From Amazonocrinis nigriterrae CENA67 (GTDB taxonomy: Bacteria > Cyanobacteriota > Cyanobacteriia > Cyanobacteriales > Nostocaceae), in NCBI RefSeq assembly GCF_016056305.1, contig NZ_JAECZC010000027.1, positions 1-64,000 on the forward strand: a stretch of DNA of 64,000 nucleotides. The letters are read 5' to 3'. The notes beneath the pieces are model-generated. The model had not been told where the DNA came from. It saw only the letters and a list, made by a program, of their open reading frames with translations, and ran no database searches. Positions 55,286-64,000 of the stretch are shown here, one piece after another; within the stretch, counting starts at the first letter, position 1, and each line of letters starts with the position of its first letter. Made by a program: the position numbers and the translations under genes.

Positions 55286-56014
55286 TTATCCCAGAGCCAT
55301 ACCACTAGTTTCAGATACTAATAATTTACCCTCACCGTTATAAAACCAAACATAACCTTCTCCTCCTCCTTTACCAAAATGACCTAATTTGCGATAATCT
55401 TCTTCAATACCCTTGGTAAATCCTTTAACCATATCATAATCAGCAATCAAAACTTCACCTTTGTTTAGTTCAATAATTTTAGTTGGTGCAAATGTAGCCG
55501 TCACCACTTGAGCTTTTTGCCCAGGTAAAGCTGACAGAGCAATTCTCCATCTCCCATCATCAGAACCAGCAATTTGGCGGAACTTTAATCGTTTAGTACC
55601 TATAACTACATTGTCAGAACAAAACTGAAATACACCATCATCAAACTCCCATTGTTCGTGTTCTAATATTTCAATATTGGTGTAATGCAAAAAGTCTCCT
55701 TTTTGTCTAGGTTCGAGTTTAACCGTACCAGTACCTCTATAAACAGGAGCGTTGTAATCTATGTCTGTCCTCAAAGATATCCAGATATCTTTTAAGCGGT
55801 TATCAGTTTTATAAACACCATAGGTTAATTTACCAACACAACTGTACATCGAACCTTTTTGAATGACAACTCCAGAGTTTTCTAGCTTGATTTCAACTTG
55901 TTGAACAAAAGGAATATCTTTGGTAGGGTGATAATATCTGTTAGTTTCTTTATTAATATTGTTTTCTAAATACCATAAATCTGTTGGTTCTAAAATCTTT
56001 ACTTGGTGCTGCAT
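55286..56014 (-). CDS. Hypothetical beta-rich protein, AIM24-like (tentative)
   Basis: A 242-residue protein rich in beta strands. The C-terminal part (KIIELNKGEVLIADYDMVKG, FGKGGGEGYVWFYNGEGKLL) has the flavour of AIM24/TIGR00266 proteins, while the N-terminal part (PTDLWYLENNINKE) is not recognised. No signal peptide. The family call is weak. It is convergent with the HsdR-like gene, 19 bp apart. Confidence 0.5.
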   Translation of the reverse strand: MQHQVKILEPTDLWYLENNINKETNRYYHPTKDIPFVQQVEIKLENSGVVIQKGSMYSCVGKLTYGVYKTDNRLKDIWISLRTDIDYNAPVYRGTGTVKLEPRQKGDFLHYTNIEILEHEQWEFDDGVFQFCSDNVVIGTKRLKFRQIAGSDDGRWRIALSALPGQKAQVVTATFAPTKIIELNKGEVLIADYDMVKGFTKGIEEDYRKLGHFGKGGGEGYVWFYNGEGKLLVSETSGMALG

Positions 56015-56233
56015 TAATTTTTACCTTTGATTTTGCTGAAATTCTCAAAGTATAAATTATAAGTGACCAGGTGATAATTGCCTGGCTGAATTTACATAAT
56101 TTGATTTGTTTTTTATTGCTACTGGGCTTTTTTGTGTAGCGAGATTGCTCAATGGCTATTATCAGTTAAGGTAGGATGTATTAGGCGGATATTTTTGATA
56201 TAATTTGTCATTAAACATATGATTCAAGAGTTT

Positions 56234-56261
56234 AACGCACCGTGTTATGCATCGGTGCGTT
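56234..56261. repeat. GTGCGTTA dispersed hairpin, copy 2
   Basis: AACGCACCG and CGGTGCGTT pair across a 10-nt loop, followed by another AACGCACCC at 56275. Same family as 49735-49764. The rest of the 56015-56403 gap holds no gene. Confidence 0.7.
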
Positions 56262-56403
56262 AGGCTGAAGCCATAACGCACCCTACTGGCGTGGCTACTT
56301 AAGATTTACTTTATAAATAGTTTCTTGCTGTTCTATAAAAGCATACCAAGCCCCATACCCATCGGCAGCAAGATTGTAAGTGGAGCGATTATTAATTTTG
56401 CTA

Positions 56404-56916
56404 TTATTGGGAACTGCTATCAACGTAACTGAAATTATCACTCTTCAAGCGATTTTGTAGTAGTAACCAGCCGACTAAAACAAGCAACGCACCAAACACC
56501 AAAAAACCTATATCCCAAGCTAACTGATTCGGCCCTGGTTTCACATGATGGATACCCAGAATTTGGTGGTCAATGACTCCTTCAACCACATTGAATAACC
56601 CCGCACCCATCAGCAAAGACCCAACAAAGGTGTGTGATGACCAAGGAACATCTTTACGACCTCCAGCCCGCCACAGCAATGCTACTCCTATTACAGTTAA
56701 TATCCAATCTAGGGCATGAAACAAGCCGTCCCATACCATGTTCAAATCAATATTAGAGGTGGTGGAGAGAGGTCTAATGTTACTCAACATATGATGCCAT
56801 TGCAGAATCTGATGGAGCAGGATGCCATCAACAAAGCCTCCCAAACCTAGACCAAGGAAAATTCCAGCTACAACCAGTGGCATCTGCTGATGTCTTATAC
56901 CACTTTCTATCTCCAT
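56404..56916 (-). CDS. DUF2243 membrane protein
   Basis: A 170-residue four-helix membrane protein of the DUF2243 family. Two repeated halves each show a GG-x-x-DG-x-x-x-H or G-x-x-x-VEG-x-x-DHQ signature: LGGFVDGILLHQILQWHHML and AGLFNVVEGVIDHQILGIHH. The conserved His/Asp/Glu residues near the membrane face suggest metal or haem binding, but no function is known. The ATG at 56916 is preferred; the frame opens at 56949 with residues outside the family pattern. Confidence 0.87.
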   Translation of the reverse strand: MEIESGIRHQQMPLVVAGIFLGLGLGGFVDGILLHQILQWHHMLSNIRPLSTTSNIDLNMVWDGLFHALDWILTVIGVALLWRAGGRKDVPWSSHTFVGSLLMGAGLFNVVEGVIDHQILGIHHVKPGPNQLAWDIGFLVFGALLVLVGWLLLQNRLKSDNFSYVDSSSQ

Positions 56917-57074
56917 TGTCAACCTCGCAGACAAGTTTCTCTGACACAATAAAATTTTTTCCTAGCAATATCTTCTCTCTAGAGGCAAGTCTTGAGTTTC
57001 AATCTAAAGTTGACAACTTCCTGTTAGCATCTACAGGCATTATAGAAGTTGATATATAAAAGAGAAATTTTCAT

Positions 57075-57560
57075 ATGACCATTTACTTTTACAAGGTTTG
57101 GCAGCCTTATGGTTGTTTTTCTAACTTTTCTCCCCACGGAATCCACATCCAAGGTACTTACTGGTCAACGGTGGAGCATTATTATCAAGCACAAAAGTTT
57201 GTAGATAGTATAGATTCAGTAATTATACCTATAATACGTGCCGCTGAAACCCCAGAAGAAGCTGCTGCTTTGGGACGATGTAGCACACGCCAATGTCGCC
57301 CAGACTGGGAAATAGTCAAAACCCAAGTTATGCGACAAGCAGTACTCAAAAAGTTTCTCACTCATGCAGATATTAGAGAAATTCTTCTGACCACAGGTGA
57401 TGAGATATTGGTGGAGAACTCGCCAACTGATTATTTCTGGGGCTGTGGTGCAAATAAAACTGGTCAAAACCATCTCGGCAAAATTCTCATGAGTGTACGT
57501 GAAGAAATTCGCCAATTATGTTTATCTACAGTAATTTCTGCTGAATTTATGTCTGAATAG
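57075..57560 (+). CDS. NADAR (YbiA-like) ADP-ribose-linked hydrolase
   Basis: A 161-residue NADAR/YbiA-fold protein. Motifs: GCFSNFSPHGIHI, YWSTVEHYYQAQKF, the AAALGR segment and DYFWGCGANKTGQNHLGKIL. Family members act on N-glycosidic bonds of riboflavin precursors, and some NADAR proteins remove ADP-ribose from DNA guanine, acting as antitoxins to DarT toxins. No DarT gene is visible in this window, so a solitary repair or defence-related role is only possible. Length is normal; the start is ATG 57075. Confidence 0.88.
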   Translation: MTIYFYKVWQPYGCFSNFSPHGIHIQGTYWSTVEHYYQAQKFVDSIDSVIIPIIRAAETPEEAAALGRCSTRQCRPDWEIVKTQVMRQAVLKKFLTHADIREILLTTGDEILVENSPTDYFWGCGANKTGQNHLGKILMSVREEIRQLCLSTVISAEFMSE

Positions 57561-57899
57561 TTACTAAAACTAATAATTTCACAGTGTGAGGGGGATGTTG
57601 ATATTCCCCCCCCATGCATAAACTTATTACAAATTAAATAAGTAAAATTGCTTATTTAATTGCTATTAAATTTCAAAAATTTGTAAAAAAGCATCAGAAA
57701 TATATAAAAATATTTTGAGTTGTATAATTTGCATAATTTTACCGTATACATTTTTATATTTGAGGATATAAAATTAATTGTTTATTAATAATATTATTAA
57801 AATTATTGACTATTAAAAATCTATAGTTACAAGTAGGGTTCGGCATCTAGCAAGGGTTTTGTGTAGAGTTTTATATCTTTATTTTAGGTATACCCGGTA
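57561..57899. other. AT-rich upstream region of the GAF kinase
   Basis: About 340 bp, strongly AT-rich between 57620 and 57830 with no open frame or clear repeat. It probably carries the promoter of the histidine kinase; no specific operator can be named. Confidence 0.4.
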
Positions 57900-60620
57900 A
57901 TGGCATATCCAAATAACCCAAGTGGTTCGCCGCAAACCTTCAACCACGAAGGTTTATTGCATCAGATAACAAGCCAAATTAGGCGATCGCTCGAACTACA
58001 AGAGATATTAACAGCTACCGTTGCTGAGATTCGCTTATTTTTAGCTACAGACCGAGTGATGATGTATCGGTTTGATGCTGATGGCAGCGGTGAAGTCATT
58101 GCCGAATCTATTCATAAACAGTCTCTACCATCACTGTTAGGATTGCATTTCCCAGCAGATGATATTCCTATTGATGTCAGAGAGATGTTTCTGTCGGCGC
58201 GACAACGTTCAATAGTGGATGTAGCCAGTGGCAAGATTGGACTATCGCCACTAGAAACAGAAACCAGCAAACCTCTGGCAACAGGAAGTATTCACTATCG
58301 GCAGGTAGACCCTTGTCATCTTCAATACTTAACAGCAATGGGCGTACAGTCTTCGCTGGTAGTGCCGATTTTATATGATGACTATACTGGACAATCAGCA
58401 AAGCCTCAATTGTGGGGATTATTGGTATCACACCACAGTCAACCGCGCACGATTTTAAAGCGGGAACTGAAAGTAGTGCAACAAGTTGTGGATCAAGTGG
58501 CGATCGCGATCGCTCAAAGTAATTTACTCACTGAAGCTCGTGCTAAGCAAGAGCGAGAAGCTACAATTAATCGAGTGAATACACTGTTACATCAACTACC
58601 CACAATTCAATTGCAGGAAGGGTTAGAAGAAGTCATTGCTACCTTTGGTGGTATTGGTGGTAGACTTTACGTTGATTACAGTGCAGAAGTTTACACATGG
58701 GGCGAACAACCAAAACTGCCCTATGAGTTAGAAAACAGCGTCATCGAACAGCATCCCGTCTGGCAAAAGTGGATAGCTGAATTTAAACCTGGTAATGTTT
58801 GGGCAATTACTGACCTCTACAAAGAACCGCGTTTGCGAGTTTTGGCTGGTGCGTTCCAATCTACTCAGATTCGTGGATTGTTGATCATTCCCTTACATTA
58901 TCATCAAAACTTTATCGGTGTAATCAGTATTTTCCGTGCTGCATTTGACAGCGAAATCTTGTGGGCGGGACACTGTGACCAAAGTCAGCGCCAACAGCTA
59001 CCCAGGCTTTCCTTTGAGGTATGGCGAGAACAAAGAAAAGGACAAGCACTTGAGTGGAAAAGCGAAGAAATTTCACTAGGAAAAGCTTTTTGCTATCACT
59101 TTGCGATCGCAATTCAGCAGCAGCAAATGTACCAACAAGTACAAACGCTGAATGCCAACTTAGAATGTCGGGTACAAGAACAAACCGCTGAATTAGAAAA
59201 ATCATTACTACTTACCAAGGTACTTAACCAAGTTACCCAGCATATCCGCAGTACATTGGACTTGAAAACCACTTTGCAAACCATCGTCCGGGAAGTCCGT
59301 CCCCTGCTAAATTCAGACCGGATGTTGATTTTCCAGGTAACCGGTGAATCTGATGGGGAAGTGATTGTTGAAGAGATTAACGGTGACTGGATGTCGATGT
59401 TGGGAATCAAAGCGCCAAAAGATTGTTTTCCCGATGAATATGCTCGTCTATACTTTCGAGGAAGGGTAAGAGCCATTGATGATGTGTCAATGGATTCTTT
59501 GAGTGCTTGTCATCGAGAGTTTTTGCAAAGTCTGCAAGTGCAAGCTAATTTAATCGTTCCCATCAACATCAATACGCAACTTTGGGGCTTACTCATTGCC
59601 CATCAGTGTGACGCACCTAGAAATTGGCAAGATGCAGAAATTAATTTATTGCAACAACTAGCAGATCAAGCTGCGATCGCTATTCAACAAGCACAACTCT
59701 ACGAACAAAGCTGTGTTGCCGAAACACAAGCAAAAGCCAAAGCTGCACAATTAGAGCATACCTTACATCAACTCCAAGAAACACAAGCAAAATTAATTCA
59801 GTCAGAAAAAATGTCTGGCTTAGGACAGTTAGTAGCGGGTATTGCACATGAAATCAACAATCCCGTTAACTTTATCTACGGCAATCTGTACCACGCGAGC
59901 AATTATACAGAACAACTTCTAGAACTGGTGAATCTTTACCAGCTGCACTATCCATACCCGAAAAACGAAATTCGCTCAGCAATCGAAGCGATCGATTTAG
60001 ACTTTTTGGAAGAAGATTTACCAAAAATCATGTCCTCTATGCAAGTCGGGGCCGATCGCATCCGTTCTATAGTCTTGTCATTACGCAATTTTTCTCGCCT
60101 AGATGAAGCTGACAACAAACCCGTTGACCTCCATGAAGGCATAGAAAACACCTTATTAATTTTGCACCATCACCTCAAAGCAAATGCTGATTTGGCTGCC
60201 ATTGAAGTCATTAAAGACTATGGCAACCTACCACGGGTAGAATGCTACGCTGGACAGATGAATCAAGTATTTATGAATGTTATTAGCAATGCCATTGATG
60301 CCCTAGAAAAGCAAAGAACAGTAACAGCAACAAATTCTCTGACTCCACCTCAGATTTGGATTTCTACTAGAGTCTCAACAGACAAATCACGCTTGCTAAT
60401 TCGCATTGCTGATAATGGTTCGGGAATGACTGAAGAAGTCAGAAAACGAGTTTTCGATCCGTTTTTCACTACCAAGATGGTAGGTAAAGGTACTGGACTA
60501 GGATTGGCAATCAGCTACCAGATTGTTGTAGAAAACCACGGTGGAATGATGGAATGTATTTCAGAACCAGGCAAAGGTACAGAATTCTGGATTGAGATTC
60601 CTATTAAATTGCAAAGATAG
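57900..60620 (+). CDS. Three-GAF sensor histidine kinase, bilin-type motifs
   Basis: A 906-residue soluble sensor kinase. GAF1 (about 30-205) has phytochrome-like FPADDIP (84-90) and the bilin-type Cys-His pair C139-H140 in [16 protein letters not shown]2 (about 230-405) has no such cysteine. A coiled coil leads to GAF3 (about 440-600) with C537-H538 in [13 protein letters not shown]. After another coiled coil comes HisKA with H650 in [15 protein letters not shown] and HATPase_c ([38 protein letters not shown]). It lacks PAS and PHY domains, so it resembles cyanobacteriochromes with possibly two chromophore sites. No response regulator is adjacent. Monocistronic. Confidence 0.9.
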   Translation: MAYPNNPSGSPQTFNHEGLLHQITSQIRRSLELQEILTATVAEIRLFLATDRVMMYRFDADGSGEVIAESIHKQSLPSLLGLHFPADDIPIDVREMFLSARQRSIVDVASGKIGLSPLETETSKPLATGSIHYRQVDPCHLQYLTAMGVQSSLVVPILYDDYTGQSAKPQLWGLLVSHHSQPRTILKRELKVVQQVVDQVAIAIAQSNLLTEARAKQEREATINRVNTLLHQLPTIQLQEGLEEVIATFGGIGGRLYVDYSAEVYTWGEQPKLPYELENSVIEQHPVWQKWIAEFKPGNVWAITDLYKEPRLRVLAGAFQSTQIRGLLIIPLHYHQNFIGVISIFRAAFDSEILWAGHCDQSQRQQLPRLSFEVWREQRKGQALEWKSEEISLGKAFCYHFAIAIQQQQMYQQVQTLNANLECRVQEQTAELEKSLLLTKVLNQVTQHIRSTLDLKTTLQTIVREVRPLLNSDRMLIFQVTGESDGEVIVEEINGDWMSMLGIKAPKDCFPDEYARLYFRGRVRAIDDVSMDSLSACHREFLQSLQVQANLIVPININTQLWGLLIAHQCDAPRNWQDAEINLLQQLADQAAIAIQQAQLYEQSCVAETQAKAKAAQLEHTLHQLQETQAKLIQSEKMSGLGQLVAGIAHEINNPVNFIYGNLYHASNYTEQLLELVNLYQLHYPYPKNEIRSAIEAIDLDFLEEDLPKIMSSMQVGADRIRSIVLSLRNFSRLDEADNKPVDLHEGIENTLLILHHHLKANADLAAIEVIKDYGNLPRVECYAGQMNQVFMNVISNAIDALEKQRTVTATNSLTPPQIWISTRVSTDKSRLLIRIADNGSGMTEEVRKRVFDPFFTTKMVGKGTGLGLAISYQIVVENHGGMMECISEPGKGTEFWIEIPIKLQR

Positions 60621-61311
60621 GGAATTGGGAATGGGGAATGGGGAATGGGGAACTCGGGGCCCCCTGTGGGGATAAGGGGCAATGGGGAATAGTAAAGACA
60701 CTTTTCAAAAGTTAATAATTTTTGAGTTTTTGCTTAATAAAACATCATATATTTGACGCAATTTTTGCCATTGGGCTAAATGTAGGGTGGGCATTGTAAT
60801 GACTACCTTACTAATAGAATTCAAAGTAAAGTTTAATTGCAAAAATATCCACGTTAATCTATTGGTGCTAATCTAATAATTGAAGCTAATAAAGCTTCCC
60901 TGGCAGATGCAACAGCTGAATTTGTAATAAAGAAAGAGGTAAAAGACGCTGTTTGATTTATGTCTGTCTCGCCAAAACACAACAACACCCAACGCGAACG
61001 CCGATATTTCCTCAGGTTATGGAAAATCAGGGGGCGCTGTAACTGATTTTCATTACTTGTTTATAGTGATGAAAGGTAAGTACATCCCTGGCTAGTATAA
61101 ACAAGGAGAGGAAATGTTGAGAGCTAGTAGAAGTTTGGGTGTTGTTGTATTGTAATGGTTGTCATTAGTTCTTTTTCCTTTATCCTTTGTCAAGACGAAT
61201 GACAAAGGACGATCCGATACTGACTCCTAATCCAAAATCTCAAATCTAAAATCCAAAATAGTATAAGCTTGTAAAAAGTCGAATAGCAACAGAAATTTGA
61301 AATAGCGCCTT
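60621..61311. other. Gene-free stretch with STRR and hairpins
   Basis: Starts with GGGAATG-type heptamers (60625-60655) and contains CCTTTGTC/GACAAAGG (61184-61208). No credible gene is seen in 690 bp; the 3' end holds the promoter of the gene at 61312. Confidence 0.5.
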
Positions 61312-62082
61312 ATGTCAATTATTGCGCTCAGAGCATGGTATCTTCAGGATTATGAACCGATCGCAGAACTGGAAAAACGCCCACCAGACATCCGCCTCAG
61401 TAAAAAAAGTCTACTGAGATCGGGATTAAGAGCGGATTTTTTAGAAGACAGCGACGAAGTTAAGCAATCAACTTGGTTTGGGCGCTATCTGGAAGGGGAA
61501 AATATAGAATTTTATATTGAAGGTAGTGGTGGCTATTGTGTAGCCAACATTGACTTAATCAGTCATGAAATTTATTTCACTAAGCAAGCGTTGTTGGCTC
61601 AGTTAGAACCTATCATTTTTTTATGCTATCAAATTGAGTATGCCCCAGCCAGGGATGCCTTAAAAGAGGGACTAGAAAAAACTTTGGCAGCTTTGAATTT
61701 GCGATCGCGCCTACCCTTAACATTAGTAGAATCTTATCGTCCTAGTGATGCTCCTCTACGGCTAAATCGTACGATGATGCGAAAAATTCGTAAGAGTTTG
61801 TTGTTTATTGCAGACACTACACCTATTGCTAGTATTACAGGTAAAGAAACTACTCAATTAATTCCGAGCCCAAATGTCTGTGTAGAAATTGGCTATGCGA
61901 TTCAAAGTAAGCGTTCAGAACAAATTTTGTTAGCGCAGATGCAACGCCCAGACATCGAAGGACAATTTCCTTTTGATTTACCTACACAACAAATTCTGCA
62001 ATTCAAAGATAGCAAAGAACTAAACAAAATCCTCAAACCAGCCATTGAAAATCAGCTAGCAAGATTCAAATTGTTTTTTTGA
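61312..62082 (+). CDS. TIR-like/nucleotide-binding-fold protein
   Basis: A 256-residue protein. The N-terminal 140 residues are unassigned (beta-rich, WFGRYLEGENIEFYIEG). The C-terminal part shows SLLFIADTTPIAS (D168) and, 18 residues on, PSPNVCVEIGYAIQSKRS (N188, E192) followed by ILLAQ and FPFDLPTQQILQF. This D-x-T plus N-V-x-x-E-x-G-Y-A pattern is that of the TIR-like predicted nucleotide-binding and deoxyribosyltransferase-like folds, some of which are NAD-degrading effectors in phage defence. No CBASS or Thoeris partner is adjacent. Function is unproven. Confidence 0.6.
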   Translation: MSIIALRAWYLQDYEPIAELEKRPPDIRLSKKSLLRSGLRADFLEDSDEVKQSTWFGRYLEGENIEFYIEGSGGYCVANIDLISHEIYFTKQALLAQLEPIIFLCYQIEYAPARDALKEGLEKTLAALNLRSRLPLTLVESYRPSDAPLRLNRTMMRKIRKSLLFIADTTPIASITGKETTQLIPSPNVCVEIGYAIQSKRSEQILLAQMQRPDIEGQFPFDLPTQQILQFKDSKELNKILKPAIENQLARFKLFF

Positions 62083-62384
62083 AACTCTAGTATTTGGTAA
62101 TTGGTAATTGGATTCTACTATTACCCATTACCCATTATATTATGTCCGCTTAATTACTTATTAAACCGTAAGAACCCCACCCCACCAAAGCTACGCTTTG
62201 TTTCCCCTCCCCGTTCACGGGGAGGGGTTAGGGGTGGGGTGCAATGACTGTGGGAATCATAACTAATTAACCGGACTTGATATTACCCATTACCCATTAC
62301 CTATTACCAGGTAAACCAACTATATCGTAAGTCATTAGCCGAACTTGATATCAAACACTTTGCTCCTTTCATATTTTTCCATAC
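62083..62384. mobile_element. STRR plus MITE-like element, copy 2 (62144-62276)
   Basis: The element has terminal inverted repeats GTCCGCTTAATTA (62144-62156) and TAATTAACCGGAC (62264-62276), 12 of 13 positions complementary. Inside are a CCCCTCCCCG/CGGGGAGGGG hairpin and AAAGCTACGCTTT. It matches the copy near 47250-47380 in inverted orientation. It encodes nothing. It is flanked by TACCCAT heptamer runs on both sides. Confidence 0.7.
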
Positions 62385-63242
62385 TCAAAATAAACGAACA
62401 GGCTTATTTTGTAACTGGGAAGAAATTAATTTTACCCGCTCAACGACATCAATCATATATTTATAATCTGGTACTTTTCCATTAGGAACATAGCCTACTT
62501 CTTGAGCCAAAACCGCAGGAACTTCACTCAAAACTTTGCGGATATATTCTTGACGGTTGCGTTCTACAGTAGATCCAATCAAAACTACACCAGGGGGAAC
62601 ATAGTGAGGATCTGTGTAGAGGATGCGAAACTCTGTTTGGCGTAACTGGGGACTGTAGAGATCCAATTCTGCTTTCGAGATAGCCCCAGCGTCAGCTTTG
62701 CCTTCAGCCACTAATTCTAAAATGTTTTTGGGTGTAGGTGCAGATAATATCTCAGCCAGTGTCAACCCATAAAGATTGTAAAGCGGTAAATAATATCCTG
62801 TTGCTGAACCTGGTTGACCTAAAGCTACTGTTTTACCTTGTAGCTGTTTTAAGTCTTGAATTGGACTGTCTTTGCGAACGACTAATACTGAGCGCAAATT
62901 ACTCACACCCACTAAAGGTAATACAGGTATATACTGATAACGAGCGATCGCCACAGCGGCTAATCCTGGCGGTGCAAATACCAATGACCAAGCTTGAGAT
63001 GATAGGCGTTCAATAGCTTTATTTTCATTGAAAGCAGGCTCTAGCCGAGTGCGTGCTTTTGTTTTTTGCGCCAGAATGTTACTAAATTTAGCAAATTTGT
63101 CAATTATTTCTCCACCTCCATCATAATTGATCACACCAATGGTTAACACGCCCTCAGACTTTGGTGTTGATTTGCATCCAGTAACCGTACAACATAGCAG
63201 CTGTAAAATAAACAAACGACGTGAAAATTTCCCAGACATCAT
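62385..63242 (-). CDS. PhnD/SsuA-like substrate-binding lipoprotein
   Basis: A 285-residue lipoprotein (lipobox TVTGC at about residue 23). The mature part is a type 2 periplasmic-binding protein of the phosphonate-binding (PhnD) kind: LTIGVINYDGGGEIIDKFAK, WSLVFAPPGLAAVAIARYQY, LRSVLVVRKDSPIQDLKQLQ, GKTVALGQPGSATGYYLPLY and ADAGAISKAELDLY. No ABC permease or ATPase gene adjoins. In many cyanobacteria such solitary PhnD-like proteins are located beside sensor kinases and probably serve ligand sensing. Here the divergent partner is the haem sensor starting at 63414. Confidence 0.83.
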   Translation of the reverse strand: MMSGKFSRRLFILQLLCCTVTGCKSTPKSEGVLTIGVINYDGGGEIIDKFAKFSNILAQKTKARTRLEPAFNENKAIERLSSQAWSLVFAPPGLAAVAIARYQYIPVLPLVGVSNLRSVLVVRKDSPIQDLKQLQGKTVALGQPGSATGYYLPLYNLYGLTLAEILSAPTPKNILELVAEGKADAGAISKAELDLYSPQLRQTEFRILYTDPHYVPPGVVLIGSTVERNRQEYIRKVLSEVPAVLAQEVGYVPNGKVPDYKYMIDVVERVKLISSQLQNKPVRLF

Positions 63243-63413
63243 TAATTATGGTTCAGAAAATTATTTGAATCTCAAAGTTTAACTAGATAGTTATTTGCTG
63301 ACAAAAATTAACATTTATTGATTTTTTGAGTGGTATTTTTATAGTAGTTATCAGCGACATTTAGATTAATTCAAATCTTAGTTTCCTTTGTATAGTTTGA
63401 TGAATTCAATAAT

Positions 63414-64000
63414 ATGTTAAAAAACTTAAAAATTGGTACTAAATTTAACTTAATTTTGATGCTGGTTTTTCTAGTCAGCATTTTTGTAACTGGTCTAGCC
63501 TTATCCAGAGTACTGGAGCAGAGAGCGCAAAATGAAGTGACTTCTCAAGCGCTGATTTTGATCAAAACGATGAACTCTGTTAGAAGTTATACACAAAATC
63601 GGATAAATGGTCTGCTAGCACCTAGGTTAGCTACGGAGCCAGCCTTTATTCCAGAAACAGTACCCGCGTTTTCAGCTACAGAAGTATTTGAGTATCTACG
63701 TAAAAACCCTGAATACGAAAATTTTCTTTATAAAGAAGCAACTCTTAATCCCACCAATTTGCGGGATAAAGCAGATAATTTTGAAGCTAAACTGGTTGAG
63801 CAGTTCCGCCAAAACCCCAAGACTCCAGAAATTTCTGGCTTCCGTGACTTTCCCGACGGTCAGGTATTTTATATTGCCCGACCATTAGCTGTTACACAAC
63901 AAAGCTGCTTGCAATGCCATTCTACACCTGACCAAGCTCCTAAAAGTCTATTGGCAACTTATGGCACAGAAAATGGTTTTGGTTGGAAACTCAACGATAT
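63414..64000 (+). CDS. Tll0287-like (DUF3365) c-haem sensor, 5' part
   Basis: Incomplete at the window end; the first 195 residues are readable. A transmembrane helix (FNLILMLVFLVSIFVTGLAL) is followed by an extracytoplasmic DUF3365/Tll0287 domain with DFPDGQVFYIARPLA and the c-type haem motif CLQCH (63906-63920). Full-length relatives continue with a second helix, HAMP and either a histidine kinase or a cyclase, but this part is outside the window. The ATG at 63414 was chosen because MLKNLKIGTKFNL is the usual start of such sensors. It diverges from the PhnD-like gene over 171 bp. Confidence 0.82.
   Translation, partial: MLKNLKIGTKFNLILMLVFLVSIFVTGLALSRVLEQRAQNEVTSQALILIKTMNSVRSYTQNRINGLLAPRLATEPAFIPETVPAFSATEVFEYLRKNPEYENFLYKEATLNPTNLRDKADNFEAKLVEQFRQNPKTPEISGFRDFPDGQVFYIARPLAVTQQSCLQCHSTPDQAPKSLLATYGTENGFGWKLND

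Overview
The window looks like a chromosomal segment of a filamentous, heterocyst-type cyanobacterium (Nostoc/Anabaena/Tolypothrix-like). The grounds are: very frequent HIP1 octamers (GCGATCGC); many short tandemly repeated repetitive (STRR) heptamer arrays between genes; dispersed Nostocales-style hairpin repeats; and gene families typical of the group (bilin-type GAF histidine kinase, NifH, carotenoid oxygenase, CYP120-like P450, 4-Cys Ser/Thr kinase, TxlA, NIL-ferredoxin, NACHT NTPase). No rRNA or tRNA gene and no CRISPR array was recognised.

Layout. 1-8.1 kb: mostly minus-strand housekeeping and small enzymes (PPC-domain protein, ComF, acetyltransferase, DUF4142 lipoprotein, VOC protein, MiaE), a repeat-rich gap, then an SDR/P450 pair. 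8.3-19.9 kb: GT-C-like membrane protein, MurG, a two-gene type II restriction-modification module (C5 methylase plus BsuBI/PstI-type nuclease), TxlA-like thioredoxin, NIL-ferredoxin, DUF3616 and CHAD proteins. 20-23 kb: a Ser/Thr kinase whose catalytic loop is degenerate, and an alpha/beta hydrolase. 23.2-31.7 kb: the most interesting stretch, an apparent small-molecule biosynthesis cluster on the plus strand with a [2Fe-2S] ferredoxin, a 70-aa orphan peptide, a haem-oxygenase-like diiron oxidase, three ATP-grasp ligases, an MFS exporter and a luciferase-type flavin monooxygenase. 33-41.7 kb: two giant secreted modular proteins sharing DUF4082 and Ig-like C-terminal modules. 42-47 kb: acetyltransferase, peptidoglycan-binding protein, Tyr-rich secreted protein and carotenoid oxygenase. 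47.5-52.4 kb: a NACHT NTPase carrying a hexanucleotide minisatellite, two small unknown proteins and an HTH/periplasmic-binding-fold regulator. 52.8-64 kb: an orphan NifH, a lone HsdR N-terminal domain, DUF2243, NADAR, a multi-GAF histidine kinase, a TIR-like/nucleotide-binding-fold protein, a PhnD-like lipoprotein, and the start of a c-type-haem (Tll0287-like) sensor cut by the window end.

How genes work together. The ferredoxin, diiron oxidase and flavin monooxygenase could oxidise an amino-acid or peptide scaffold assembled by the three ATP-grasp ligases and exported by the MFS protein; the product is unknown. Defence-related genes are scattered rather than in one island (restriction-modification at 12-14 kb, NACHT at 47.5 kb, HsdR fragment at 54.4 kb, NADAR at 57 kb, TIR-like fold at 61.3 kb). 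A CYP120-like P450 and a carotenoid oxygenase occur in the same window but 38 kb apart, so a shared apocarotenoid pathway is only a possibility. All family assignments come from reading motifs in the translations; no database search was run.
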